A stretch of 64,000 nt of DNA from Sclerurus mexicanus (lineage: Eukaryota > Chordata > Aves > Passeriformes > Furnariidae), in assembly GCA_013396755.1 (NCBI GenBank), contig VWZF01001789.1, positions 744,001 through 808,000 of the forward strand. Direction: 5' to 3'. Of the stretch, positions 26,408-39,199 are shown one piece after another. Numbering within the stretch: the stretch's first letter is position 1; each line of letters starts with the position of its first letter. The translations under genes were made by a program, and so were the position numbers. The notes under the pieces were generated by a model. That model saw only the letters and a list, made by a program, of their open reading frames with translations. It ran no database searches and was not told the DNA's origin.

Positions 26408-28076
26408 TCACACTGTAAGGACACATTTAATTTAGCTCCATGGATTAAGAGCTAAAGTGGAAAGAAATAAAAACTAGGAAAAAGATTAAAAAAAAAGGAA
26501 GAGGAACTTCATGTGTGATATTTCAATGACTTTCCCAAATTCATGTGTGCAAACCTTTGCTTTCAAATTACAGATTAACCAAGCATTCCATATTGAGAGT
26601 GGAGAAGGATAGTTTGCATTCAAGGCAAAAGAATGCAGATTAGAAAATAAATTGTTCTCATCTGTATGTGAAACACAATTTTTATGTTCCTATACATACT
26701 TTGTAGAAAAGGACATTTTGATGAATCTATGCATGAAACTGCTCCCATCTGACATATGTAGAGAAAGGTTTAATCTTCAGACTAAACCGCTCCTGCAGAA
26801 AACAGTGTGGTACTCAAAAGTGATACTTGTTTCTAAATATAGTCTCAAATTTGCCCAAAAAAATGAAGATTCTGCAATTTCTTATCAAATTAAGTGTTTA
26901 TTCTGCAGCACTACTGTGTCAACTGCTAACAATACTTCAGCTGTCTAGCTCAATATTAATTACCTGCACAACTATTAGCACTGTAGTTTGTGGGAGTAAA
27001 AAAAAAACAAACCAAACCCAAAAAACATGTTTCAAGTTCTGTGTTCCAGTTCTGAAATACAACTCTTTGGCTTTGCAACTGAGGTAATTCAGGAAATTCT
27101 GTTTTAAAATTTCCTGCATCCTGGAATACTCCAGCAGATGAAGCCAACATCAAGCAGTCAGTCCTGGCCTCCCTGAGTTAGGAAGATGAAGATGTTAGAG
27201 AACAGGTTGCAAGGAGAGAAGTTTAAAGTGCTGGGATTTCTTTAACCAACCCTCTACCTCTGCAGATAGCAGCTGGACAGACCCAGCAGGTTCACAGAAG
27301 CAGAGAGAGGTCAGGCAGGGATATATTTTCATAATGCAATGAATATTTAATTGTGGGAGCAAAGTAGGGAGAAGGAAACTGATTCCACAGAGAAGCTCTG
27401 TTCTTGTGGTGAAGACATATGCACAGCTGTACAATGGCCATATGCTGCTTTTTAAGCAGGGATCATAAGCATCAGAGCATGAGTATCTTGTTGGTTGTCG
27501 TAGTGGAAACTACTAGATGAGTGGCTGTTCCTTACTCAGTGCATATACAGGGAGTAACTGTGCATTCGTGGGCAGTAGTCATGAACCACTTTGCAGTATC
27601 TGCTAACACAAAGTCTGTGTGGTATCCTATGGGAATATATGCCCTGGAAAAATGTCACCTAATTTTGAATAACTGCAACAAACCCCCACATTTGCAAAAG
27701 TGCACATGGGTGTTATTTGCAGTCTTGGTTTTAAAATGTTTTCTAATATGAAATGGCTATTTTCAAAGCCTTTGTGAAGACTTTATACTATGTCTCTGAA
27801 GAGGTGAACCGTAAACCCAAAGTACTTCCAAGGTTTCAGTTCCTGAAAATAATATTTAAACTAAGAATTTGGGACCAGGCTTGAGCCACCTGACTCAATT
27901 TGTTGATTAGATCTCTCCTTAGCAGACTATTAACCAAGTTATATGCAGCCAAAATTGGACAAGGATGGAGAATAAACTGTTTCCCATATGAGATACTCCA
28001 TTTTGTATTCATGTGCACAACCAGTGTTTGCACAGTACTCCATTAATTTAAATTTTAATACCATATTGTAAATGTT

Positions 28077-28112
28077 ATCATTAATATTAAACCTGGTATT
28101 AATATTAATGAT
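28077..28112. repeat. Perfect 14-bp inverted repeat, 8-base loop
   Basis: Left arm ATCATTAATATTAA (28,077-28,090), loop ACCTGGTA, right arm TTAATATTAATGAT (28,099-28,112). The arms are exact reverse complements. No open frame or known element includes it. It is too short for a microRNA precursor and has no T run to suggest a terminator. Confidence 0.95.
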
Positions 28113-31100
28113 CTGCTGCTTTTAAAGAGTGCTGCATCGAAACCACTCCAGCAATAGCCCCTTAACACTTCCATCACTTTAGAAGAGAGAATACCGTGAG
28201 GGTTTCAAACACCAAATTACTCTCTAGTTTGTTTTAAGATCTTTAGTGCTTCTTCTCATTTTCATTGCTAAAGTCATCCTCGGAGACCTCAGCAGGAAAA
28301 ATAAACTGCTTTTAAACACATACTAATAAAAGTTTTCATGCTGTAAAACCCTGTCTAGGATCTATCCCTATCCTCTGAAGTCACTGGGAGCTGTATCAGA
28401 AACTGTAATGGGAAGAGGTTTCATTTATTCTGTATATTCTAGAAGTTCACTTTCATTGGCATGGAATTTTGCTAAAGCTTGAAAATGCCTGAGAGAAATG
28501 GTAGACATAATTGCTTTCAGATTTACTTTTCAGATTTAAGTCAGAGACCTATCTGGTGTTGTGATAGATCAGCTTCTTTTTAGAGCACCAAAGAGAATTT
28601 TTTTTAGATATTCTGCTACATAATAAGCAATGCTAAGATAGATTTAGTTGAAAATAGATGTCTGTAAGATATTCAGAATTACAAGTAGAAAGTTACAGAG
28701 AGAAGACCTTGTCTGACAGAGAAAATACGAGCATTAATGGGTATGAAATGCACTAGGATGGTTCTTACATGGTCATATGAGACACTTATGAGACATTACA
28801 AACTAGGAAATGGATAATTAATTTTTCAGTAAGGAGATGGAAACATATTTCCCATCTCTTCTCAGCTAAAGCATAGACTGAAAAATAAACAAGAAGCTAG
28901 CAGTCAACACCCTATTCAAAGCATAATTAAAATAACAGAAACAATGACTAATTGGAAAGGAATATTCTCATTTTGCAAAATACTTTCCAGGTATTTGATT
29001 TTGTGAAATAGGGGAACAGAACCAGCTTTATTTTGTGGAATATGAGACACCTAACTCTCCAATAACACCAATCTTTTCTAACCTAGCATAGGCTTACCTG
29101 CTTGTTTAGGACACAAAATCCCCAAAACAACTCTTGAGGGGAATAAGTTGCTTTGCAGATTGGGAGTGATAACAGAATCCGGTCTACATGAGTCAGAAAC
29201 TTATATGTTTGCTATTAATGAACTGTGTAAAATTTCTGTATTTCAAACAACTTCAAAGGAATCTACAAAGCATTGTTCCTCAAGAAAACCTGTTGCACAC
29301 TGCTTATTTCTCTCCTGAGTTCAAACTGAGTACACTTTTGAAGATAATCTTACATATTTGTCACATATTGATATATATTTACTAAATTCCTATATTGCTC
29401 TAGTCATTTCCTAGATTAGCTTCCTTTGAATAATATGTTAACATTAGCTTGAAAAATTTTACCTATGATCATAAACTTTCTAAAGTGGCATCTCAACAAT
29501 CTGGAGGCTATCCACTTTTTAGATGCAGATCCTTCTCTAGGTGATCCACTCTTTTAATCTTCATGAAGCAACCAAAGGAGATTGAACAAGTATAATCTTG
29601 GCACTTGTTTTTTACAGAAGATATGAAGTATACATGTCTGAAATAGAACTGGTTATGATGAAGAATGAGGTATCTCTATCCCTTGATACTAGGAAGGAAA
29701 AAGTTTTTCTAAAGCAAAGATTAGACTGAGGTCTGAGTTATTTTAGTGGTGTCACATATATGACCATTAGAATATTGTGCTAAATATCTTTAAACTATAA
29801 TTCAACTATACAGCCTACGAGTACAAATTATAAGGATTTTTCCAATGTAATGTATTATGTACTTATTTACATAAAATATCAATATTTATATTCACTGATG
29901 GAACAACAACATGACTTGGTTTTCTAAATAAAGATGGCACATATCAGTTTGATAGACACAGCTGAGACAGCTGAGTTTATGTTTCTTAAAAAGTATTCAT
30001 TTTGTACTTTTTTTATAGGATATTGACAGGGGAATTGCTAATGAAGATAAAAATTATAAGGGTGGGTTGTGTAACAGACATGTGGTTCTGTCGAAATTAG
30101 GAAGAGATATAAAGCTGTTTTGCTTTCCAGTACTATGCTGAACATTGTCAGTGTTACTATTTTAAAAGAAATAAGATGCACACTGTGCTGTAAGAAATAA
30201 AATTTGGGGGGGGGGGTTATTTCTACAAATTGCAAAACATGACCCAGAATTTTCTAATTTTTATGTTTTAATTAGAATACAGAGCTGATCTGACAAGTGG
30301 CTTTAGAAAAGTTTTGCAAAAAAATTTCATGTCGCTAATAAAGCTATATTTTAGTTTCTTTGATCAAGCCATTACTGTGAATAACTACATTGTGATGATT
30401 TTATTTTCATAAAGTCTTACTTTTTGAAACCAAGCAAACAAATATTTTAAAATTTTAACCTTAGCTTTTGTTGTTGTAATTTAAGCTGTTAAAAGTATTA
30501 CAGAACTCTGAAGGAGAATTGTATGGTGGTTTCTTCACTTATATGAATTTAAAATTTTTTAACAGTGCAACTAACAGTAGGAATTTTCTGTCAAGGATCA
30601 GTTATGTCACTTGTGCTAGTGTAAATCCAGACACCTTAAGTCTTTCTTTGGTTTATATTGGATTCGCAATGAACAACAGTGAGGTTTTCACCAGTGAGAG
30701 CTTCAACATACCATCACTTAAAAAAAGAAATCTTGCTTGAATTCATCATGTAATGTGTAGATAAGAATAATGACTTTTCTGATACTGCATCAGGTTTCAT
30801 GTCATGTTTTATTACCTCACCCAGGCTGCTTAAGACTGCATGAATCAGGCATGATTTAAGCAATTTAACATTCTTTGATAGAACTTGACACTGCCACCAC
30901 ACTCTAATGAGTCATGTAAGTAATTAGGAAATAGACTTGCACAGTTCCAAAAGATTGTAACTATGTATTTTATGTGCATATAGGGATTTTGTAAGCATCA
31001 AAGGGCACATAAACAAGTTGAAAACCCTGATGAATACACCAATTCATCTTACTTGAATTGATTCTATATACTGAATTATAATTCCAAATGTTTCTGTGTG

Positions 31101-31587
31101 ACTTCTGTGCCTAAATTAATAAAAATTTAGATCCCTCAATTCTTAAATACTGAAAATTTATCCATTGTCTTCAAACACCAGCAATTTTTTTTGGAAAAAA
31201 AGAGATTTTTTTTTCATGTGGTATTTATTTAGAAGTGTAGTAAATCAGTCATTTGAATAATTTAAAATAAGATTTCTTTTAAATGTTCTACTCCAGTTGA
31301 ATTACAGCTCAGGAGTTACATTCTATGACTTCTTTTGTTTTACATCAGAGATAATAAGAATTCTGGTCCTGACATCTGTGAAAGAAACCTTGACTTGAAT
31401 CAAAGTGGTGAAAGTGCTGTCAGTGAGACAAGCGTTTCAACCTGTCAATCTATGAACTCTGCCAAGACTGCATTCCTTTGTCTTTCATTTAGCACATTGC
31501 CATGTTCTTTAAGGAAGCAATCCTTTACTAGCTTGAATGTGTGCAGACTGACCACAGAGTTGAGTGACCAGCAGAAAAGTAAAACAG

Positions 31588-31630
31588 CATTGCTCACACT
31601 TTTTTTCTAAATAACATTGCTCACACTTTT
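31588..31630. repeat. Short direct repeat, 16 bp, period 27
   Basis: CATTGCTCACACTTTT occurs at 31,588-31,603 and again at 31,615-31,630, separated by TTTCTAAATAA. It is probably a slippage duplication. Confidence 0.92.
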
Positions 31631-31950
31631 GCTCTGTGGATGCAAATACATACCCCACAAGTAGAACAGTACAGAGTCAGAATTTCTATTCTCTTCCTAA
31701 GCAAGGTTTTATATCTATTTCACATACTCTGCATGTTTTAGAACTAGATCTTTCCCTCTTTGGCCTTGTCGTTGAGGACTTCTTTCAGGAACATCACATA
31801 ATAGAAAAAAGGGATGTTTTAGCTCAGCTTTTTTGTTTATCATTCTAGAACAAACAGACACAGAACAGCTACTTTTTTTCTGTGGCAATTTGATGCTTAA
31901 CTCTAAATGATAGGGATGATGCTATGTGTGTATAAGTGTGTACAAGGTGG

Positions 31951-32214
31951 GGACAAGGGGCACAGTGTCAAGTTGCACCAGGGGAGTTTTAAATTGGATA
32001 TTAGGAAAATTTTCTTCACTGAAAGAGTGGTCAGGCATTGAAACAGGCTGCCTAGGGGACTGGTGGAGTCATCGTCCATGGAGGTATTTAGAAATTGTGT
32101 AGATGTGGGGGGTTGAGGGGCAGGGTTTAGCGGTAGACTTGACAGTTAATAGTTGGGCTCAATAACGTTAGAGGTCTTTTCCAGTCTAAATGATTTTATG
32201 GTTCTATGATTTTA
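31951..32214 (+). mobile_element. CR1 LINE 3' end, plus strand
   Basis: A plus-strand CR1 3' segment. It includes GTTGCACCAGGGGAG, GGATATTAGGAAAATTTTCT, GAAAGAGTGGTCAGGCATTG, AACAGGCTGCCTAGGGGA, GTGGAGTCATCGTCCATGGA, then GTTAGAGGTCTTTTCCAGTC, TAAATGATTTTATG and the tail GTTCTATGATTTTA. It corresponds to the last ~265 bases of CR1 and is only moderately diverged. The GAGGTCTTTTCCA ending differs from the copies at 14.5 and 61.3 kb, so several CR1 subfamilies are present in the window. Confidence 0.94.
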
Positions 32215-33317
32215 TTATCATAACAAAAAACCACGCTGTTTAATTTATAATGAATAGTTACATTTATTAGCTATTTATTGTGGATGCTTATCTATTTCTA
32301 TAACTTTTTAATAACAACCTCCACCAACATTTGGTGTGGTCTCTCAGAAAATGTATTAAAATGTTGATTTAAATATTATCTTAATTTACTGGAAACAAAA
32401 ATCCCCAGCTCTGATATTGTCTTCACATATTTAACAAGAATTCATACTTTTTAAAGAATATGTTGTCACAGCAATTCCATTTTTCCAAGGTGTGCAATGG
32501 TGATTAGGATTTCATTAACTACCTGAGGTACTACCACTTTGCTGTGTGGAAACTGTATTTCTCTCTATTCTTTTACAAATGAACATATTTGGAACCATAT
32601 TATTTCCCAGGTTCACAAGTTGAAGTTCAAACAACATTTTCTCCTCTCTGAACATTTGTATTGACATTTTAGAGGTGGTCTTGGTGGGCTTTTTTTTTAC
32701 TGGGGTCCTCCATTTCTCCACCACATGCCCCCTTAGTTTACACCTAAGCTCCATTTTGGAGCACTGCTCTTCCTGGTAGAATTAAGGTTTGATCTCAGGC
32801 ACTGTTTATGTCTATGTATCTTCATAACCCATGTATATCAGGTACTGTACCCTTAGGTTAGAGAAAGAAATTGGCACTTACTGACAAATTACTTGATGGT
32901 CTAAGAAGCATAAGAGGTTTTGGGAGGGAGGGAGGCAGGCTGTGGAACAGATTAATCCGCTGTCAAACACTGCAATCTGGGTCCTGGTTTCCATAGTAGA
33001 TCCCTGAAACCTGGAGCTATATGTACATCTAGCTCAGTGTCCACGACATTGAAAAAGCTGAGGAAAAGGGTGTTAGGGTCCCTATTTGTAGCCACTTATC
33101 CATTCCTTACTGAAAAAACAAGTAGATAAGGGCTCATGAAGAAGTTATCTTTGGCTAAATATTTTTTTTAACATGGATACTCATGTTCATGTTGGTAATT
33201 GGTTGAGAAAGCACAGTAAATGTGGTGTCAGAATAGGGAAGGACACTTTTAGGTAGTGGACAGCCCCATCTATCTGGGTCCTTTATTAGTCACATGGAAA
33301 AGAAACACATGTTATTT
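32215..33317. other. Unique non-coding stretch
   Basis: No gene is recognised. It contains a small (GGGA)n patch near 32,921-32,935. The 79-codon minus-strand frame at 32,515-32,754 has no recognisable domain. Confidence 0.5.
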
Positions 33318-33392
33318 CACAAAATCACAGAATATGTTGAGTTGAAAGGGACCCATAAGGATCATTGAGTCCAACCCTTAGCCCATGAATGA
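33318..33392 (-). mobile_element. CR1-type 3' end (CR1 or SINE tail), minus strand
   Basis: The plus strand shows AAATCACAGAATATGTTGAG, then TTGAAAGGGACCCATAAGG and ATCATTGAGTCCAACCC, the antisense of a CR1 3' tail of the same type as the copy at 14.5 kb. Because TguSINE1-like SINEs share this tail, and the sequence stops before a diagnostic body or a tRNA-like head, it could be either a truncated CR1 or a truncated SINE. Confidence 0.85.
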
Positions 33393-36300
33393 CATTGAGG
33401 CTTTGGTGTAGCAACAGCAGTAAGCAGAGTCAAGTTTTGGGCATAATACTTTCAGAAAACTTCCTCCAACAAGCCTTGCACTGATTTCCTGTTCTCTAAT
33501 ATGGAATGGTGAGTGATGTAACCTTCCTTGAATTTTTTTATGGTGAGCTCTAATTCTTAGTTGGAATAGGCATTTTTCAAGTGACCTAATTTTCATACAA
33601 AAATTCTGTTTTTTTAGTGGAATGCTTTCATATGAATAAGTAGTTTATGAAAAAAATGTTAATATACTTCCATTTTTTAAAGTCTTTTGAGTTTTCTATA
33701 TGGATATTTTGGAGCTTAAAAATACACATAAGATATACTGTTGAAATTTCAGCATGAATTTTTAAATGCAAAGTGTTTAACCTTAGGACTAACGTATATT
33801 AAGGATTTTTGGCTAACTTCATTCCCTTCCTCCAAATGGCTGTGAGTTATCTTAGTTGCACCTTAAAAAGATTTTCAAAACTTTGAAATATTTACAAACC
33901 TGAAGTTTGCAAAACTTTGATAGTGAGTTCTATCCCACTTCTTGCTACTGTCCTCAAACATGAAATATTGCAGACAGCAGTTGATGATCCTGCATCATTG
34001 CACATGTTCCTATGTCTCAATTAAAGAACAGTGAGTCTAATGTTCTGGAGATTCAGCATCAGCAACCTGCTGCTTTATTATGAAACTGCTGTAGAAACCT
34101 GGTGAAAAGTCCTGCAAAACTCCTAAAAAGGACTGAGTGGGAAAGGTAAGAAACTGGCTATAATGAATTTATAACTGATATTATTTTTGCTGGGGATATT
34201 AACAGTGCTTATAAGAAGACTTAAAGCACATATTCCTTAATCTAAGTTAAAAATACATGTATAGAAAGAAGGTTGTGACTGACCTCCCCTGAATGTTGGA
34301 GTCTATTTTATTTTATTTTTTTTGGTTGGTTGGTTTTTGGTTTTTGTTTGGGTTTTTTTTTGTGCACCAGACATTTTTGGCTAAACTCTAGTTCAGACTA
34401 TAAGGGTAAAACAAGACAAGTTATTCTGGCGGTAAAAAAACTTGTTCCTTGAAAGAAATTCTTCAGGGGCAGCATCCTTGGCACTGAACACATTAAGAGC
34501 TCTGACAGTAGCCAGAGAGCAATTGGAAAAATCCACAGGCAGCATGTTACTTACTCTTATTAATAGCTGCACTGGTGGCCATTTTTATTGAGTATTAAAC
34601 TGAATGAGGAGTCTGGGGATCCCAGAGTCTGGGTATTTGCAATTTCAGATTAGTCAGGACTGCACAGTGTGGCACAGAAAGGTAAATCCAAGAAACAGAA
34701 ATGACAGCTTCCCTAGGGTTGCCAGCACACTTGCTCATAGATTCTTTACTTTTTATTTCTTTTTTATTATTTCTTAGTTTAGTGCTGTGTTTCCCTGGGA
34801 CACGTTACTCATGTCTGAGATGAAACACACGTCTTGCACAGCTTCAGTTCAGGGCCTTTCCATTGCTGTACAGAGAACAGATACCCTCATCATTTTTTCC
34901 ATCCCTTTAAGAAAAAGGGGTTACAGTTTCAATCCAAGACACAAATCTACTACGAAAACTGTAGAGAGCAGAAAAAGAAAAGGTGCAGATGAGGCAGATA
35001 AATCTTAGGAGCTGTGCATCATCTAAGTGCTTACACTGGGCTGTTGGTGTTCACTGTTACTACCAGTGGCTGCAGGAAAATTCCTGCTCTTCCTAATGTC
35101 CTGAGTGCTAAATAATGATTAAATTATGTGTGAAAAAAAGAAATATGGGCCAAAGGCTTTCCTAAGCAAGGTAGAAAATGGGGATGGTTGGCAGAGAGCT
35201 CACTGTTGACTTCACCAAAAAAGTACACATAGCTGGCCTTGGATTGGTCACTTTCTCTTCCTTGGAGGGGCAGATTGAAGGGGGTTGTACTGGTGTGCAG
35301 CCACTGGTGGGGGCACTCACTTTGAGGTGATCAAAACTAGGCCTCCAGTACTGTACCAAAAGTAATGACACTCTGCTACCATGCCATAGTAAGACATTTT
35401 AAGAAGCAGCTTACTTTGTGTAGCAACTTTATCTCAGCTTTGTCTAACACGGCAACACTTAAAAAAAATGCGTGTTTTGAGGCTTTCCTGCATTTCTCAT
35501 CCTGCTTCTTTCCCTTTTTATAATGTTGTGTAATTTCAACTGGCTGCAGGATGCTTATAGCTTCAGCTTTTTGTTTGTGCAAATATTTAAAGAGGAGTAA
35601 GTGTTCTATGACACTTAAAGCACTTTTCTTAAAGCACTTTTACTTTTCTTGATTTCCTTGAGACAGAACTACCTACACTAGAGTAGAACAGTAGTAGGGT
35701 GTGCCTATATGTATTTTACAGATTTCTTTTAATCTGGAACTAAGGATGTTTTAGCTACGCAATGAGAACTGTGTCAGAACTGCCTGGTAAGTTTCTCTGC
35801 TGCTCTGCAAGACTTGGGGTCTTTAAGAGGAGCAGCTGTGGGTTCACCCATGCCTTAACAGGTGTGCTCGGACATTTTTCATTACAGAAGTGGGAATACC
35901 GTCACCTGGTTTTAGACTTCAATTTGAAGGAGCAGTGGAGACATCTATATGGAGTTAAACTTGGTGGAAGTGAAGCTGTAGCATCCATGATGGTGAACAA
36001 CTAATTTGTACAAATCTGTAGAGGTGCAGAGGTTAAAGTCTGGTGTATTTTTTGAGTGCGGCTTTAAAAGGAATTCTCAGTATCAAGAGATTTTGAGACT
36101 AAGAACAAGAATAGGCAACTGAGAAAGTGCTATACACTAATAAAAGGCTGGATGAGTCTTTCCGAAGGAGTTATTCCCTGAATTATAAAGTCGTCACATT
36201 TTCCCTCCTAAAGACTGATGGAGATAAAACAGGGAGAGTTCTTCATTTAGCTGTACATGATAAATTTTTTGCCTCTATTTTTCTTTTGAATTAATGTCTT

Positions 36301-37487
36301 AGACTGTGTCTATCTAGGTGTTTCTAAGGATAATCCTGAGCCAAAGAGGCTGAGGTTGTGTAGTCACAAGCCTTATACTATACATAAGTAAAATATGAAT
36401 AATATTACACATTTCATTTGTACTTATATATTGTGCAAGTAATGATGTTAGTGAAAAAAAGTAGTGTAAACTGGAACTCCTGCTATAGCAATTTTGGTTC
36501 CTTCTAACTCCACACAGTTTATGTGAGGCAGGCAGAGAGCTGCTTCCTAATTTCACAGATGGAGAGACTTAGTTAGATACAGTGAGATACAGTCCAGCAC
36601 TTTCAATTTAGACAAGTGGGAATTCCGTATTTGCCTAAGCGGCTTAATTTTCATTGTTGCAGTAAACCTACCAATAACTTTAAAGAGTCAATTGCTAAAT
36701 TGTTTCTAGTTCAGAACAATCTAACCATGATATTACAGTGTTAACTTTCTTAATCAGGACCACAGCAGATTGAAGTTGACAAAGAAAGTAAAAATCATCT
36801 CTTACAATAATTAGCAATATATGTTGCTTACAAACTGCCAGTATTCTATCTTGAATTCTTTCCAAAAAGCATAAGAATATTACCTATTGATACACATGTG
36901 TATGTTCTACAGCAAAATATTCTGAGTCAGTTTTCATTCCCAGCTCAGAGCAGTTTCAATGCCTGAGCACTCAAACCAAGTTTTCCTCCTTCATATTTAT
37001 CCTCTGCTTACCCTGGAGGATAGGACTGAATTAGTGATGGAATTACGCTATTTCCTTTTGTCCTCTGGGGACTGAACTATCAGCAACTCACTGCTTTGAG
37101 AGATCTTTACAGCTGTGAGTCAGGGATGACCTTTTCTGAAACAGACTGGAGGGTTCAGCAGGGGCATGAAGTTGACCTTGAGTCGTGAACCAAATTTTTT
37201 CACTTTGATCTCTTGTGACACTTATCACCAGGATGTGGCTCTGCTTGTGAAATACTGTGACAATGAGGTTTCATGCAACTTTTAAACAAATATGATGCTT
37301 ATGTTTCATAAACCTTGGTTTCATTCTGTAGAAAACTTCCTATGAAGGGTATGTACAGGCAGTTAATTGTTTCCTGTCTCTAATGAGCCAAAATATTGAG
37401 TTTTACAGGTGAACTTGATGTGTTCAAGCAAAAATATGATAACAAAGAGTATAAACAAGTGGAGCACATTCTTATAGTTTGTTGTGT
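33393..37487. other. Unique non-coding stretch
   Basis: No gene or transposable element is recognised. A T/G-rich simple repeat at 34.3 kb is listed separately. AAAGCACTTTT-like units are duplicated near 35,616-35,642. Confidence 0.55.
34307..34362. repeat. T/G-rich simple repeat
   Basis: TTTTA units passing into TTGG and TTTGG units, plus-strand T/G only, about 55 bases. Confidence 0.8.
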
Positions 37488-37590
37488 TTGATGTTTTCAT
37501 GGGTTCAATCCCCATCCATACCATTAGCTTAAGACCTGGACTCCGTGATCCTTGTGGGTCCCTTCCAACTCAGAATGTTCTCTGTATGAT
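37488..37590 (+). mobile_element. TguSINE1-like SINE, 5'-truncated, plus strand
   Basis: The plus strand contains TTTCATGGGTTCAATCCCCAT, with a B-box-like GGTTCAATC at 37,502-37,510 as in tRNA-Ile. A short linker (CTTAAGACCTGGACTCCGTG) follows, then a CR1-type end (ATCCTTGTGGGTCCCTTCC, AACTCAGAATGTTC, tail TCTGTATGAT). A tRNA head joined to a CR1 tail is the layout of TguSINE1, a CR1-mobilised SINE of passerines. The A-box half of the head is missing, either truncated or diverged beyond recognition. It has no coding capacity. The alternative, a plain CR1 end, does not explain the B box or the match to the second copy at 42.9 kb. Confidence 0.82.
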
Positions 37591-39199
37591 TTCTTTTTGT
37601 GTAGGTGAAGAGATGCACTTGGCACATGGTGGGGTTGGTTGCCATGAAGAAACTTTAAAAAAGTTCTCTTATTTTTAGGGCTGTTTCCAGCTCATGATCC
37701 ATATAGAAGGTTCATCATAAGATTGTAAGATTTGTAACTAATGTAGGCTGCAAGACGATCTGGTGTAATGGTAGGACTGTTTCTCAGTATTTCACCACTA
37801 ATAAAGTGAAGGAAATTCACTCGTGTGTACCTGATGTGAAGAAGTAAAGGCCTGCCTTTATTGCATGGCACGATATACAGTCTTAGTCACATGTGAAGGG
37901 CCTTGGACAGGCAATGCTCTTCGAGCATGTACTCTGACTGCATTAAATGCTGAAAATTCCTAAGCAGAGGAATATTTCAAATAGGATTCTTGTAATTTTC
38001 CTGGTACAAACAAAAGAGATGCGTAACATATACCTTTGATGAACTTCTTTCTCAAGTCAAGAATATCAATATTTAACCTCAGAGCAATCACAACCTGCAG
38101 AAGCAGTAGTTGTATATGCTAGAAGCTGTACTGAAGAAGCCATTTGGAAGTCTGCAGCACACTTTTCTGTTTCTGTGAAATTTGGGAACTAAACTGTATA
38201 TTTTCTGAGGAGCCATTAAATAATATTTCTCTTTTAATTATTCTTATTATTGTCGAGTAGAACAGTTGTGATGCATTTTTTTAATGTCCCTTTCACTAAT
38301 AACTATTCTAATTGGACAGGTACATTATTCTATATGTATAAACCCTGAGTTGTGGTTTACATGTGTATGACAAACAGGTGCTACACAATGGATAGCAATA
38401 TAAAGAACTACTCAAAACCACTTGGTCATCTCACTTCAACAAAGGGTTAAATCAGCTGAAAATAGTCTAGAGGAGAGAATCAAGAAAGGCCCACATTTGA
38501 GTTTCTTTTGGTTGTTTGTTTGTTTTGGTTTGTTGTTTTTTTAATTTTTTTTACACAAAACTGAAAAACAAACAAACCACCAAAAACACAAACAAAAACT
38601 TTAAACAAAAAAACCCTCTTACTGTAGGAGAACAGTTTGAATGAATTTGTGATTTTAGAACAGAAAAAAGACATTCATTTTAAATATAAGAAAAGCTGAT
38701 ATAAAGAAGAAAGAAAGGAGCATCTGTTTCTCAACTTCTGATGGGTATGGCAAGAAGCAGTAGGCTTACGTTCCAATAAGAATAATTCAGATTAGGTAGT
38801 AGAAGTGTTTCCAGTCAGGGAAAAAAGTCACTGCCTGTGAAAGCTATAAATTTGCCATCACTTGAAAGAGGGAAACATCTGTCAGGAACAGAGAAACCCA
38901 TTTTATATTGGGGCAGATTGAGAATCTCAGTGATCCCCTGAGACCTTTTTCAGTCTGATTATGCAACATAGAATCATAAATCTATGACCACAGAAATAAG
39001 GTATAATTAGTAAATATAAGCTCTTCAAGCATAATGTGCTTGCCTTTGAGCTGTGACCTACGATGTACAGAAATACTTGAAATTCGTCTCACCTCACATC
39101 AAGCATCTCTCATAACCAAACAACTGTAATGTATAGAGATTAGCTTTTGTTACGGTTACAAAGCAAGGGAGGAAGCTATAGTGATGAATGTTCATAGCG
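37591..39199. other. Unique non-coding stretch
   Basis: No gene is recognised. It includes the paired T/G and A/C tracts at 38.5 kb, listed separately. Confidence 0.5.
38503..38614. repeat. Opposed (GTTT)n and (AAAC)n tracts, imperfect inverted repeat
   Basis: A tract of TTTG/GTTT units (about 38,503-38,552) is followed at once by a tract of AAAC/CAAA units (about 38,555-38,614). The second approximates the reverse complement of the first, so the strand could fold back on itself. Confidence 0.8.

Larger units (their letters stand above)
25764..31586. other. Unique AT-rich non-coding stretch
   Basis: No gene or transposable element is recognised. It holds a TA-rich microsatellite, a strong hairpin at 28.08 kb (both listed) and an 11-base G run at 30,206-30,216. 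The overlapping 60-98-codon frames at 25.7-27.1 kb follow each other in all frames and carry no motif. Confidence 0.55.

Noticed and set aside
38966..39000. A CR1 tail (TAGAATCATAAATCTATGA)
   Set aside because: It resembles tail units in both orientations, with no adjoining CR1 body on either side.
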